Shown here one piece after another: positions 35,487 to 44,709 of a DNA stretch of 64,000 nucleotides. The first letter of the stretch is position 1. Every line of letters begins with the position of its first letter. Below the pieces are notes generated by a model. That model was given only the letters and a program-made list of their open reading frames with translations. It was not told where the DNA came from and made no database searches. This stretch comes from Bizionia myxarmorum (lineage in GTDB: Bacteria; Bacteroidota; Bacteroidia; Flavobacteriales; Flavobacteriaceae), in contig NZ_VSKK01000001.1 in the NCBI RefSeq assembly GCF_008086205.1, positions 620,001 through 684,000 of the forward strand. Direction: 5' to 3'. A program made the translations under genes and the position numbers.

Positions 35487-35489
35487 GTT

Positions 35490-36092
35490 ATGTCAAAAAA
35501 CATAGTTCCACATGAGTATCAAATAACGGCTTATGATAGACAGAAATTGAATGGGCATAATTCACTTTTACTTTGGTTTACAGGTCTTTCTGGTTCTGGA
35601 AAGTCAACTATTGCCAATAAATTAGAGTTAAAGCTATTCCAAGAAGGCATAAAAACATATAGTTTAGATGGTGATAATATTAGAAACGGTATTAATGTAG
35701 ATTTAACATTTTCACCAGAACATCGCACCGAAAATATTCGAAGAATTGGCGAAATAGCAAACTTGATGTTAGATGCTGGTTTAGTAACATTAGCAGCCTT
35801 TGTTTCGCCTTATAAAAAAGATCGCATGAATATTAGAAGTATCGTTAAAGATGTTAACTTTGTTGAAATTTACGTCAATACCAGTCTAGAAGAATGTGTG
35901 AAACGAGACGTAAAAGGCCTGTATGAAAAAGCTTTAGCAGGTGAAATAAAAAATATGACAGGAATTTCAGCTCCTTATGAAGCACCAGAAAATCCAGATC
36001 TTGAAATCTTTACTGAAACAGAATCTGTAGAACAAGCTGTAGAGCGAATTTTAGATTATATCAGACCAAAATTGCATGGCGATAATGAGTAA
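35490..36092 (+). CDS. cysC: Adenylylsulfate kinase
   Basis: CysC phosphorylates APS at the 3' position to make PAPS, the sulfate donor. The 200-residue protein has Walker A GLSGSGKST at residues 32-40, DGDNIRNG near residue 60 and the family's FVSPYKKDR near 109. It lies 4 bp after DUF2061 and overlaps cysD. With cysQ it marks PAPS as an intended product rather than only APS. Confidence 0.95.
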   Translation: MSKNIVPHEYQITAYDRQKLNGHNSLLLWFTGLSGSGKSTIANKLELKLFQEGIKTYSLDGDNIRNGINVDLTFSPEHRTENIRRIGEIANLMLDAGLVTLAAFVSPYKKDRMNIRSIVKDVNFVEIYVNTSLEECVKRDVKGLYEKALAGEIKNMTGISAPYEAPENPDLEIFTETESVEQAVERILDYIRPKLHGDNE

Positions 36093-36990
36093 ATATTATT
36101 TAAATTATTTAGATGAGTTAGAAAGCGAAGCCATATTTGTTTTACGCGAAGTTTGGGCGCAATTTGAAAATCCCGTTATCTTATTTTCGGGTGGGAAAGA
36201 TTCTATTTTAGTAACGCATTTAGCCAAAAAAGCGTTTTTTCCTGCTAAAATTCCCTTTGCTTTAATGCATGTAGATACGGGTCACAATTTTCCAGAAACC
36301 ATTCAATTTCGAGATGATATAGTAAAAGATTTAGGCTTAAAACTTCTTGTTGGATCTGTACAAGCATCTATAGACAATGGTCGTGTAGCAGAAGAACGGG
36401 GTAAAAATGCCACCAGAAATGCTTTACAAACCACAACTCTTTTAGATGCTATTGAAACCCATATAATAGACTGTGCCATTGGCGGGGGGCGTCGTGATGA
36501 AGAAAAAGCACGTGCTAAAGAGCGTTTCTTTTCACATAGAGATGATTTTGGACAATGGGATCCTAAAAATCAACGCGCTGAATTATGGAATATTTTTAAC
36601 GGTAAACATTTTCAGGGTGAACATTTTAGAGCTTTCCCAATAAGTAACTGGACCGAAATGGATGTTTGGAATTATATTAATCGTGAAAATATCGCCATTC
36701 CTTCTTTGTATTTTGCTCATGAGCGACAAGTGGTGAAGCGTGATGGAACTTGGATTCCTTTTTCTGAATTTCTGGTTTTAGAAGATCATGAAGAAGTACT
36801 AACCAAAAAAATCCGGTTTAGAACTCTAGGTGACATCACCATTACTGGTGGCGAGGAGTCTGAAGCTGATACTTTAGAGAAAATTACAGCAGAAGTTTCT
36901 GGAATGCGAAATACAGAACGCGGCAATAGAAGTGATGATAAGCGTTCAGAATCCGCTATGGAAGATAGAAAACGACAAGGTTATTTTTAA
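36085..36990 (+). CDS. cysD: Sulfate adenylyltransferase subunit 2
   Basis: CysD, with the GTPase CysN, makes APS from sulfate and ATP. The 301-residue protein has the PP-loop SGGKDS at residues 35-40, ATP pyrophosphatase type. It also has AIGGGRRDEEKARAKER near residue 131 and the C-terminal RQGYF ending typical of CysD. The start is probably ATG 36085 (8-bp overlap with cysC); an ATG at 36076 is also possible. Confidence 0.95.
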   Translation: MSKYYLNYLDELESEAIFVLREVWAQFENPVILFSGGKDSILVTHLAKKAFFPAKIPFALMHVDTGHNFPETIQFRDDIVKDLGLKLLVGSVQASIDNGRVAEERGKNATRNALQTTTLLDAIETHIIDCAIGGGRRDEEKARAKERFFSHRDDFGQWDPKNQRAELWNIFNGKHFQGEHFRAFPISNWTEMDVWNYINRENIAIPSLYFAHERQVVKRDGTWIPFSEFLVLEDHEEVLTKKIRFRTLGDITITGGEESEADTLEKITAEVSGMRNTERGNRSDDKRSESAMEDRKRQGYF

Positions 36991-37028
36991 TAGGACGACT
37001 ATAAAATAAAAAGCGAATTAATGACAAT

Positions 37029-38282
37029 ATGATAGATAACAATCAATTATTACGTTTCACAACGGCAGGCAGTGTTGATGACGGTAAGAGCACCTTAATT
37101 GGTCGTTTGTTATACGATTCCAAGTCTATTTTTGAAGATCAATTAAAATCTATTGAAAATACCAGTCAAAAAAAGGGATTTGAAGGGATAGATTTAGCTC
37201 TATTCACAGATGGATTACGCGATGAACGAGAACAAGGCATTACCATTGATGTTGCTTACAGATATTTTACCACACTTAAACGTAAATTTATAATTGCTGA
37301 TACTCCAGGCCATATTCAATACACCCGAAATATGGTTACAGGTGCATCTACCGCTAATGCTGCTATTATTTTAATTGATGCAAGACACGGTGTTATTGAA
37401 CAAACCAAACGTCACGCTTTTATTGCATCATTATTGCAAATTTCCCATGTTATTGTCTGCATCAACAAGATGGATCTAGTTGATTTTTCAGAAAACGTCT
37501 TCAATACCATCAGTAATCAATTTGAGAGTTTTTGTTCTAAAATGCTTATAAAAGATGTCCGATTTATCCCTATTTCAGCATTACTCGGTGATAATGTTGT
37601 TAATAGATCAGAGAATATGACTTGGTATCAAGGCGCTCCTTTATTACACACTTTAGAAACGTTGCATATAAGTAGTGATATTAATAAAGTAGATGCACGT
37701 TTTCCAGTGCAAACAGTTTTAAGGCCACAAAGTGAAACGCATCGCGATTATCGTGGTTATGCAGGACGAATTGCTAGCGGTGTTTTTAGAACTGGCGATG
37801 AAATAACAGTAATGCCATCCGGTTTTTTGAGTAAAATTAAATCGATAGATACTTTTGAAGGGGCATTGGAGGAAGCCTTCGCGCCTATGTCCGTTGCTAT
37901 TACTTTAGAAGATGATATTGATATCAGTCGAGGGGACATGATTGTTCGTTCTAATAACAAACCTGAAGCTTCTCAAGATATAGAGGTTATGCTATGCTGG
38001 CTTCATAATAAGCCAGCGAAACCAAGAGCAAAATATACTATTAAACACACTTCTAATGAGCAAAAAGCTATGATTCAAGAAGTTATTTATAAAATAGATA
38101 TTCATACTTTGGAGCGTAAATCGGAGGATGACACTTTGTGTATGAATGATATTTTAAAAGTGAAAATTCGTACCACAAAACCTTTAATGGTAGACTCATA
38201 CAGAGATAATCGTACAACAGGAAGTATTATTTTAATTGATGATGCCACCAATGAAACCGTAGCAGCGGGAATGATAGTTTAA
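37029..38282 (+). CDS. cysN: Sulfate adenylyltransferase subunit 1 (GTPase)
   Basis: CysN is the regulatory GTPase of ATP sulfurylase. The 417-residue protein has the P-loop GSVDDGKST (14-22), DTPGH near 90 and NKMD near 145. Domains II and III follow to the C terminus. The length is that of a stand-alone CysN, with no fused APS kinase. It lies 38 bp after cysD. A hairpin about 100 bp downstream may end the transcript. Confidence 0.95.
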   Translation: MIDNNQLLRFTTAGSVDDGKSTLIGRLLYDSKSIFEDQLKSIENTSQKKGFEGIDLALFTDGLRDEREQGITIDVAYRYFTTLKRKFIIADTPGHIQYTRNMVTGASTANAAIILIDARHGVIEQTKRHAFIASLLQISHVIVCINKMDLVDFSENVFNTISNQFESFCSKMLIKDVRFIPISALLGDNVVNRSENMTWYQGAPLLHTLETLHISSDINKVDARFPVQTVLRPQSETHRDYRGYAGRIASGVFRTGDEITVMPSGFLSKIKSIDTFEGALEEAFAPMSVAITLEDDIDISRGDMIVRSNNKPEASQDIEVMLCWLHNKPAKPRAKYTIKHTSNEQKAMIQEVIYKIDIHTLERKSEDDTLCMNDILKVKIRTTKPLMVDSYRDNRTTGSIILIDDATNETVAAGMIV

Positions 38283-38387
38283 ATTGAATAGGTGATAATT
38301 TATTAAGAAACCTCACATATTCCAAAAATCACCAAATAAAGTACCTCACTTAAATTTTTAATTTAATTTATATGTATCACAGAATAT

Positions 38388-38418
38388 AATGCCGCTGTTT
38401 TAGCAGCGTTATTTATTC
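38388..38418 (+). terminator. Weak hairpin after cysN
   Basis: CGCTG/CAGCG with a TTTTAG loop is extended by A-T and G-U pairs, then followed by a broken T-rich stretch rather than a clean T run. It lies about 110 bp after the cysN stop, in the 209-bp gap before the 38492 lipoprotein. It may be a weak terminator or a processing hairpin. Confidence 0.35.
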
Positions 38419-38491
38419 GCTTTTACTGAAGATTAGTATTATTTATTATATTTTTACGTTATTAACAAAGGAGAGTTCAAATGATTAGGTC

Positions 38492-39058
38492 ATGATAAGA
38501 ATAAAAATGAGTTTGCTTTTATGCTGTTTATTGTTTTTTAGTTTTGGATGCAATCAGAAACCAGATAAAAAACCTGTAAAAACAGTTGAAGAAGATGTAG
38601 TAGAAGTAGCGGAATCAGAAAAGTATTTTTCTTTGACGCTTGAAGCCATTGTTAAAAATGAAGATATTTTCTCTTTATTCTACACGCAATATGATGACGA
38701 AAAATTCTCTGTTGATCAAATGATAACAACGAAAGTATATCCAAGTGATGACATGCAATTAATTAAATTTAAGTTGCCTGAATCTGATTTTCCATTCAAC
38801 ATAAGATTAGATTTTGGCAGCAATTCAGCTCAAGGAAACATTATTATTTCTGAATGTGATTTCAAGTATTTTAACTCCAGTTTCAAGATCAAAGGAAGAG
38901 AACTCCATAATTATTTTAGTTTTAATGAAGGAATTGAAATGCTTCAGGATTCAACAACATTTAAATTGAAAAAATTCACAGACGCAAGTGGAGAAAAATA
39001 CGACCCTTATATTATCGGGAATGATCGTTGTGTTATTACTTTGCAACAGGAGATATAA
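38492..39058 (+). CDS. Small lipoprotein of unknown function
   Basis: A 188-residue protein with a lipoprotein signal: MIRIKMSLLLCCLLFFSFGC, lipobox FSFGC with Cys20. An acidic linker and a mostly beta-rich mature part follow. I see no recognised domain. It sits between the sulfate and pseudaminic modules of the glycan locus, with no close operon spacing, so a link to the glycan is only suggested by position. Confidence 0.6.
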   Translation: MIRIKMSLLLCCLLFFSFGCNQKPDKKPVKTVEEDVVEVAESEKYFSLTLEAIVKNEDIFSLFYTQYDDEKFSVDQMITTKVYPSDDMQLIKFKLPESDFPFNIRLDFGSNSAQGNIIISECDFKYFNSSFKIKGRELHNYFSFNEGIEMLQDSTTFKLKKFTDASGEKYDPYIIGNDRCVITLQQEI

Positions 39059-39142
39059 TTAAAAATAGTTGAAGCAGAATTTTTATAGTTCCACTATTAT
39101 TCTGTTTTTAAAAATTCACATATATAAAATCAACACGCTAAA

Positions 39143-40156
39143 ATGTTATATTTAAAAGGAAAATCTATATTAATTACGGGAGGAACAGGTTCATTAGGAA
39201 AAGCTTTAACTTCTCATATATTAAACAAATATCCTGAAGTTAGAAGATTAATTATTTATTCTAGAGACGAACAGAAACAGTTTCAAATGGCTCAAGAATA
39301 TCCAGTTGAAAAATATCCTCAAATTCGTTATTTTATTGGAGATGTTAGAGATAGAGAACGTTTAATAAGAGCATTCCAAGATGTCGATTATGTCATTCAT
39401 GCTGCCGCTATGAAACATGTTCATATTGCAGAATATAACCCAGACGAGTGTATTAAAACTAACATTGGTGGCGCTGAAAATGTGGTAGACGCCTGTTTAA
39501 AAACCAAGGTGGAACGCGTTGTTGCACTTTCAACTGATAAAGCTTGCGCTCCAATTAATTTATATGGCGCAACCAAATTAACATCGGATAAATTGTTTAT
39601 AGCTGCCAATAATATAAAAGGTGAAAATCCAATTCGTTTTTCAGTTGTACGTTATGGAAACGTGATGGGTTCCAACGGTTCTGTTATTCCTTTCTTCATT
39701 AATAAAAAGAAGTTGGAGAATATTTTACCAATTACCGACCCAAATATGACACGTTTTAATATTTCGTTGCAAGGTGGAGTAGATATGGTTATGCACGCTT
39801 TAGAGCATGCTTGGGGAGGCGAATTGTTTGTGCCTAAAATTCCGTCTTATAAAATTATGGACGTAGCAAATGCTATTGGTCCAGATTGCGAAAAACCAAC
39901 TGTAGGTATTAGACCAGGCGAAAAAGTGCATGAAGAAATGATTACATCTTCAGATTCTTTCTATACCTATGATCTTGGGAAATATTATACCATTTTACCT
40001 CCAACACATAAATGGAGTTTGGAAGAGTTTATAAATACATTTAGTGCCAAAAAAGCTCCTTATGGTTTTAGTTATAACTCCGGTGAAAATGAGGAATGGG
40101 AAACGGTTGATAGCCTACGTAAACTTATAAAAGAACATGTTGATCCTAACTTTTAA
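39143..40156 (+). CDS. pseB: UDP-N-acetylglucosamine 4,6-dehydratase (inverting)
   Basis: PseB makes UDP-2-acetamido-2,6-dideoxy-L-arabino-hexos-4-ulose from UDP-GlcNAc, the first step of CMP-pseudaminic acid synthesis. The 337-residue SDR has GGTGSLGK (13-20), the polysaccharide-synthase signature YVIHAAAMKHVHIAE near residue 84 and LYGATKLTSDK near 140. It starts a compact pse block and is followed by pseC after 6 bp. Confidence 0.95.
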   Translation: MLYLKGKSILITGGTGSLGKALTSHILNKYPEVRRLIIYSRDEQKQFQMAQEYPVEKYPQIRYFIGDVRDRERLIRAFQDVDYVIHAAAMKHVHIAEYNPDECIKTNIGGAENVVDACLKTKVERVVALSTDKACAPINLYGATKLTSDKLFIAANNIKGENPIRFSVVRYGNVMGSNGSVIPFFINKKKLENILPITDPNMTRFNISLQGGVDMVMHALEHAWGGELFVPKIPSYKIMDVANAIGPDCEKPTVGIRPGEKVHEEMITSSDSFYTYDLGKYYTILPPTHKWSLEEFINTFSAKKAPYGFSYNSGENEEWETVDSLRKLIKEHVDPNF

Positions 40157-40162
40157 GAAGGC

Positions 40163-41311
40163 ATGAGAAACGCAATACCTTACGGAAGACAAAATATCGA
40201 GCAAGATGACATTGATGCCGTTGTTAAAACTTTAACGGCCGATTTCTTAACCCAAGGACCGAAAGTTAAGGAGTTTGAGGATAAGTTTGCAGCTTACAAT
40301 GGTGCCAAATATGCTGTAGCTGTTAATAACGCAACATCGGGTTTACATTTAGCTGTTTTAGCTTTAGGCTTAAAAGAAGGAGAACGTGTAATTACTACTC
40401 CAATTACTTTTGTGGCATCAGCAAACTGCGTCAGATATGCAGGTGGTGAAGTGTGGTTTGCGGATATTGATCCAGATACGTATTTGCTTTCTCTGGAGAG
40501 TACTAAAAAACTTATTGAAAGTAAACCTAAAGGATTTTTTAAAGGAATTATTCCTGTAGATTTCGCAGGATTGCCTGTTGATTTAGAAGCTTTCAAATCA
40601 TTGGCTCAAGAACATGATTTATGGATTATAGAAGATGCATGTCACGCGCCTGGAAGTTATTTTAAAGATTCAAAAGGTGAAACACAAATGTGTGGAAACG
40701 GAGCGTATGCCGATATTGGTATATTTTCATTTCATCCTGTAAAACATATTGCATGTGGAGAAGGTGGTATGCTTACTACTAATTCCGAAGAACTTTTTAA
40801 GAAATTGTCCTTATTAAGAACCCATGGAATTACCAAGGAAAATATGGCTGAAGATCATGGAGGCTGGTTTTACGAAATGCAAGAGCTGGGTTATAATTAT
40901 AGATTAACGGATATTCAATCTGCATTAGGTATTACCCAATTAGCTAAAAACAAAGTAGGAGTAGCTAGAAGAAATGTGATAGCAAAGAAATATAAAAAAG
41001 CTTTTATTGGAAAAATAAAGTTTCAAAGTTTACCTGAAGGTAATCTTAACGCGCATCACTTATTTGTTATTGAAGTTGAAGACAGAAAAGGTTTATATGA
41101 CTTTTTGAGAACGCAGAATATTTTTGCGCAAATACATTATATTCCGGTGCACACCATGCCGTATTACAAAGAAATTGGTTATGATACAGCTCATTTAACC
41201 TGTGCTGAAAATTATTATTCCAAATGCATAAGTTTGCCTATGTACCCGAGTTTAACTGATGAAGAACAAGATTTTGTAATAGAAAAAGTAACATCTTTCA
41301 TCAATGGCTAA
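40163..41311 (+). CDS. pseC: UDP-4-amino-4,6-dideoxy-N-acetyl-altrosamine transaminase
   Basis: PseC is a PLP enzyme of the DegT/DnrJ family that adds the 4-amino group. The 382-residue protein has ITTPITFVASANCVRY near residue 77, EDACHAPGSYF near 157 and the PLP-lysine region FSFHPVKHIACGEGG near 189-203. The order pseB-pseC is that of Campylobacter and Helicobacter pathways. It overlaps pseF by 8 bp. Confidence 0.94.
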   Translation: MRNAIPYGRQNIEQDDIDAVVKTLTADFLTQGPKVKEFEDKFAAYNGAKYAVAVNNATSGLHLAVLALGLKEGERVITTPITFVASANCVRYAGGEVWFADIDPDTYLLSLESTKKLIESKPKGFFKGIIPVDFAGLPVDLEAFKSLAQEHDLWIIEDACHAPGSYFKDSKGETQMCGNGAYADIGIFSFHPVKHIACGEGGMLTTNSEELFKKLSLLRTHGITKENMAEDHGGWFYEMQELGYNYRLTDIQSALGITQLAKNKVGVARRNVIAKKYKKAFIGKIKFQSLPEGNLNAHHLFVIEVEDRKGLYDFLRTQNIFAQIHYIPVHTMPYYKEIGYDTAHLTCAENYYSKCISLPMYPSLTDEEQDFVIEKVTSFING

Positions 41312-42014
41312 TTTAGCAATAATACCAGCAAGAGGAGGAAGTAAGCGTATACCAAGAAAGAATATTAAATCTTTTTTAGGAAAACCCATTATTGCGTATT
41401 CTATTGAAGCTGCCCTAAACAGTAATTTGTTTGATGAGGTTATGGTGTCTACAGACGATGAAGAAATAGCAGAGATAGCTATAAAATACGGTGCTAAAGT
41501 TCCATTTTTAAGGAGTGAGAAGAATGCAGATGACTATGCATCAACAGTCGATGTTATTATTGAAGTTGTTGAGACTTACAAAAATAATGATAAATTATTT
41601 GATTATGTATGCTGTATTTATCCAACAGCTCCCTTTGTAACAGTACAAAAATTAAATAAAAGTTTAGAACTGATTAAAAGTAAGCTTTTAGACACTGTAT
41701 TCCCTGTAATTCAATATAGTTTTCCTGTGCAGAGAGCTATGAGAGCATTTGAAAAGGATTTCATACGCATGATTCAACCTGAATATATGGGCGCTAGATC
41801 TCAAGATTTAGAGCCAACTTACCATGACGCGGGCCAATTTTATTGGTTGAAAACCGAGAAAATTGTATTACAAAGGAAATTATGGACAGATTGCACAGGT
41901 TATATTGAAATTAATGAACTGGAAGCCCAAGATATTGATACAGAAACAGACTGGAAAATTGCAGAGTTAAAATATAAAATGATGGCTGATGCAGGAGAAA
42001 AAAATCCTATTTAG
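41304..42014 (+). CDS. pseF: Pseudaminic acid cytidylyltransferase
   Basis: PseF activates pseudaminic acid with CTP. The 236-residue protein begins with the CMP-sugar synthetase pattern IIPARGGSKRIPRKNI (about 5-20), followed by STDDEEIAEIA near residue 49. It overlaps pseC by 8 bp and pseG by about 26 bp, showing tight coupling. Confidence 0.93.
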   Translation: MANLAIIPARGGSKRIPRKNIKSFLGKPIIAYSIEAALNSNLFDEVMVSTDDEEIAEIAIKYGAKVPFLRSEKNADDYASTVDVIIEVVETYKNNDKLFDYVCCIYPTAPFVTVQKLNKSLELIKSKLLDTVFPVIQYSFPVQRAMRAFEKDFIRMIQPEYMGARSQDLEPTYHDAGQFYWLKTEKIVLQRKLWTDCTGYIEINELEAQDIDTETDWKIAELKYKMMADAGEKNPI

Positions 42015-43008
42015 AGCAGACGGGAATTCAGAAATTGGTTTGGGACATCTATACAGAACTTTTGCTTTAATAGAAATGTTAAAGGAAAATTATGAGTGTA
42101 GATTAGTAACGCGTTCGGATTCTGAATTAATTATCATTCCAAAAACATATAAAGTAGATTTAGTTCCAGTAAGTATATATATTAACGATGAACCCAAATG
42201 GTTAGCGGAAAACTATAATACTTCTGCAAACTTAATTATAGCTGATGGTTATGCTTTTGATTCCAACTATCAAAAAGAAATTAAGAAATTGGGTTACAAA
42301 CTTATTTATATTGATGATTTAACAACCATTGAAAATTCAGCAGATATAGTTATTAATCACTCTTTGGTTGTAACACGTGAACATTTTCAAGCAAAGCCAT
42401 ACACGAAATTTGCTTTGGGTTCTCACTTTGCCATGTTGAGGCCAAAGTTTATAGAAGTTGCAAAAAAAAGCAAACAACCTAAAAAAATTAAAGAAGCATT
42501 TATAAGTTTTGGAGGCGTAGATTTTTATGATTTAACTAGTAAAGCGGTTGAAGCTTTAATCAACATAAAATCTATACATAAAATCCATGTTTTAATTGGT
42601 GCAGCATATAAACATCAGAATATTTTTGAAATTGAAACAAGGAATTCAAATGTTAAAATATATAGGAATTTGTCGGAAGAAGAAGTTATTGGAGTTATGC
42701 AAAAATGTCAACTAGCAATAATACCATCTAGCACAATTAGTTATGAGGTGTGTTCAGTTAAGATGCTTATTATTTGCGGTTATTTTATTGATAATCAAGA
42801 GTTGATTTACAAAGGTTTGAAAAAAAATAATGTTATATTTCCAGCTGGAGATTATACTTTATATAATATCTCAAAATTTGAAGGAATTATAAATGAGGTG
42901 ATTAATTCAGATATATCAACACAAAATCAAATGCTTAAAAATCAGAAAAAACTTTTTGATGGGAAACAAAAACAACGATTTTTAAACATTATAAATACAC
43001 TATATTAA
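41989..43008 (+). CDS. pseG: UDP-2,4-diacetamido-2,4,6-trideoxy-altropyranose hydrolase
   Basis: PseG removes UDP from the 2,4-diacetamido sugar. The 339-residue GT-B-like protein begins MQEKKILFRADGNSEIGLGH, matching the N-terminal PseG motif. It contains FGGVDFYDLTSKA near residue 171 and SSTISYEVCSVK near 249. Its end and the next start overlap by one base (TAATG). Confidence 0.9.
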   Translation: MQEKKILFRADGNSEIGLGHLYRTFALIEMLKENYECRLVTRSDSELIIIPKTYKVDLVPVSIYINDEPKWLAENYNTSANLIIADGYAFDSNYQKEIKKLGYKLIYIDDLTTIENSADIVINHSLVVTREHFQAKPYTKFALGSHFAMLRPKFIEVAKKSKQPKKIKEAFISFGGVDFYDLTSKAVEALINIKSIHKIHVLIGAAYKHQNIFEIETRNSNVKIYRNLSEEEVIGVMQKCQLAIIPSSTISYEVCSVKMLIICGYFIDNQELIYKGLKKNNVIFPAGDYTLYNISKFEGIINEVINSDISTQNQMLKNQKKLFDGKQKQRFLNIINTLY

Positions 43009-43646
43009 TGAAAATTCAAGTACTGGTTGATAATCCCAACTCATGGATTTTGCCGTATTCAAAACAATTAATTTTAAAAATTCAAAATGAATTTGGAATT
43101 AAAGCGACTTTATTGCACAACCATAAAGATGTAAAAAGAGGAGACCTTTTATTTCTTTTAGCTTGTGAAAAAATCTTCAAAGATTTAAACTATAACACCC
43201 ATAATTTAGTTATACATGAAAGTAATTTGCCAAAAGGCAAAGGTTGGTCTCCGCTTACTTGGCAAATTTTAGAAGGTGAAAATAAAATACCAATCACTCT
43301 ATTTGAAGCTGTTGAAGCTGTTGATGCTGGCGAAATTTATCTACAAGATTATATAGAGTTAGACGGGCATGAATTGTTGGAAGAAATAAAACATCAGCAA
43401 GGATTAAAAACGATTGATTTAATTTTAGAATTTATAAAAAACAAAACTAAAATTTCAGGAAAACCACAAGAAGGTGAATCTACTTTTTATGCTAAAAGAG
43501 GGCCCAAAAACAGTGCTTTAGATATTTCTAAATCGATTGATGAACAATTCAACCTATTAAGAATTGTTGACAACGAGCGCTATCCCGCTTTTTTTATTAA
43601 AAACGGACAGAAGTACATTGTAAAAATTTACAAAGATGACTTGTGA
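43008..43646 (+). CDS. Formyltransferase-like enzyme in the pse block
   Basis: The 212-residue protein belongs to the methionyl-tRNA-formyltransferase-like fold. His70 lies in HESNLPKGKGWSPL, and Asp106 lies in AVEAVDAGEIYLQ, both catalytic positions in the family. The usual Asn two residues before the His is Val68 here. It sits where the N-acetyltransferase PseH is usually found, directly after pseG, with a TAATG overlap. It may formylate a pse intermediate or the finished sugar. Activity is inferred from family and position. Confidence 0.8.
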   Translation: MKIQVLVDNPNSWILPYSKQLILKIQNEFGIKATLLHNHKDVKRGDLLFLLACEKIFKDLNYNTHNLVIHESNLPKGKGWSPLTWQILEGENKIPITLFEAVEAVDAGEIYLQDYIELDGHELLEEIKHQQGLKTIDLILEFIKNKTKISGKPQEGESTFYAKRGPKNSALDISKSIDEQFNLLRIVDNERYPAFFIKNGQKYIVKIYKDDL

Positions 43647-43780
43647 TTATATCGTAGCGTAAAGAGAGGTCAGAATTAAAATTATTACATATATAAAGAG
43701 TTTAAAAGAGAATTAATTGGTAATTATAATGGGTTGTTTTAAGATTAAGCGTGTTTAAAACAATCATTAACTTAAATTAA

Positions 43781-44707
43781 ATGATTAAGAAAATTGAATT
43801 AGAAAACAACTCTTATTTTATTGGAGAGAATTTTTCAGTTGGAGAAAATTTTTCTATTGGTAGTAATAACGTTATTAGAGCAAGAAATTTTGTTTGTGGA
43901 GATAATGTTACAATAGGATCGAACAATAAATTTTTAATAGGAAAATCTATAGAAATAGGAGATTGTAGTTATATAGGAAATGATAATGATATTACAGTTT
44001 TAAGTGCAAAATTTGGTCATTATTTATACTTCGACTCTAATGTAATTATCGGACATGGTGGTAAAATGAATTACGATTCTAACATAACTATCGGAGATAA
44101 GTGTATGATATGTTCTTATGTTAAATTAAATACAAATTATAGTATAAATATAGGAGATAGTGTGGGTATTGGAGAATATGTGGATGTTTGGACTCATGGA
44201 TCATTTCCTCCGGTTTTAGAAGGATATCCATCGCAATTTGGTAAAGTAATTATAGGCTCAAATGTATGGTTGCCGGCAAAAAGCACGGTCATGCCAGGAG
44301 TTGTGATTGGAGATGATATTGTAATAGGAGCTAATTCTATTATTAATAAAAACCTTCCATCTGGAAGTCTTTGTGCAGGAATGCCAGTAAAAATACTCAA
44401 AGAAAATATGTATCCAAAGGCGCTTTCTAATATGGATAAAAATGAAATTATTAAAGAGTCTCTTAATGAATACGAAAAGTTAAAAACCTTTAAAGAAATT
44501 GATTTCGAATACAATTACGAGAGTACGACCTTGCTTTTAAGAAGTAAAACAAGCACGTTCAATTTTAACGATATGACGATCACTGGAGAATTAACAAATG
44601 AAGGAGAAGATTTGCGAGATTTCCTTCGCAGAAGAGGCATGAAATTTTTTACTGGAAAACCCTTTAAATCAATTTTACCACCCGTATATAAAGATTTAAT
44701 GAACTAG
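43781..44707 (+). CDS. Left-handed beta-helix acyltransferase
   Basis: The 308-residue protein has many hexapeptide-type turns, such as IGSNNVIRA, IGSNNKFLIG, IGDKCMIC and the C-terminal-helix start VWLPAKSTVMPGVVIGDDIVIGANS. This is the coil of a left-handed parallel beta-helix, usual in CoA- or ACP-dependent sugar acyltransferases. A C-terminal extension of about 95 residues has no clear family. It is placed 135 bp after the formyltransferase-like gene and 2 bp before pseI, so it probably acetylates a pse-pathway sugar. Confidence 0.8.
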   Translation: MIKKIELENNSYFIGENFSVGENFSIGSNNVIRARNFVCGDNVTIGSNNKFLIGKSIEIGDCSYIGNDNDITVLSAKFGHYLYFDSNVIIGHGGKMNYDSNITIGDKCMICSYVKLNTNYSINIGDSVGIGEYVDVWTHGSFPPVLEGYPSQFGKVIIGSNVWLPAKSTVMPGVVIGDDIVIGANSIINKNLPSGSLCAGMPVKILKENMYPKALSNMDKNEIIKESLNEYEKLKTFKEIDFEYNYESTTLLLRSKTSTFNFNDMTITGELTNEGEDLRDFLRRRGMKFFTGKPFKSILPPVYKDLMN

Positions 44708-44709
44708 AT

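Noticed and set aside
40294-40596. 100-codon minus-strand frame
   Set aside because: It is antisense to pseC and shows no independent support.
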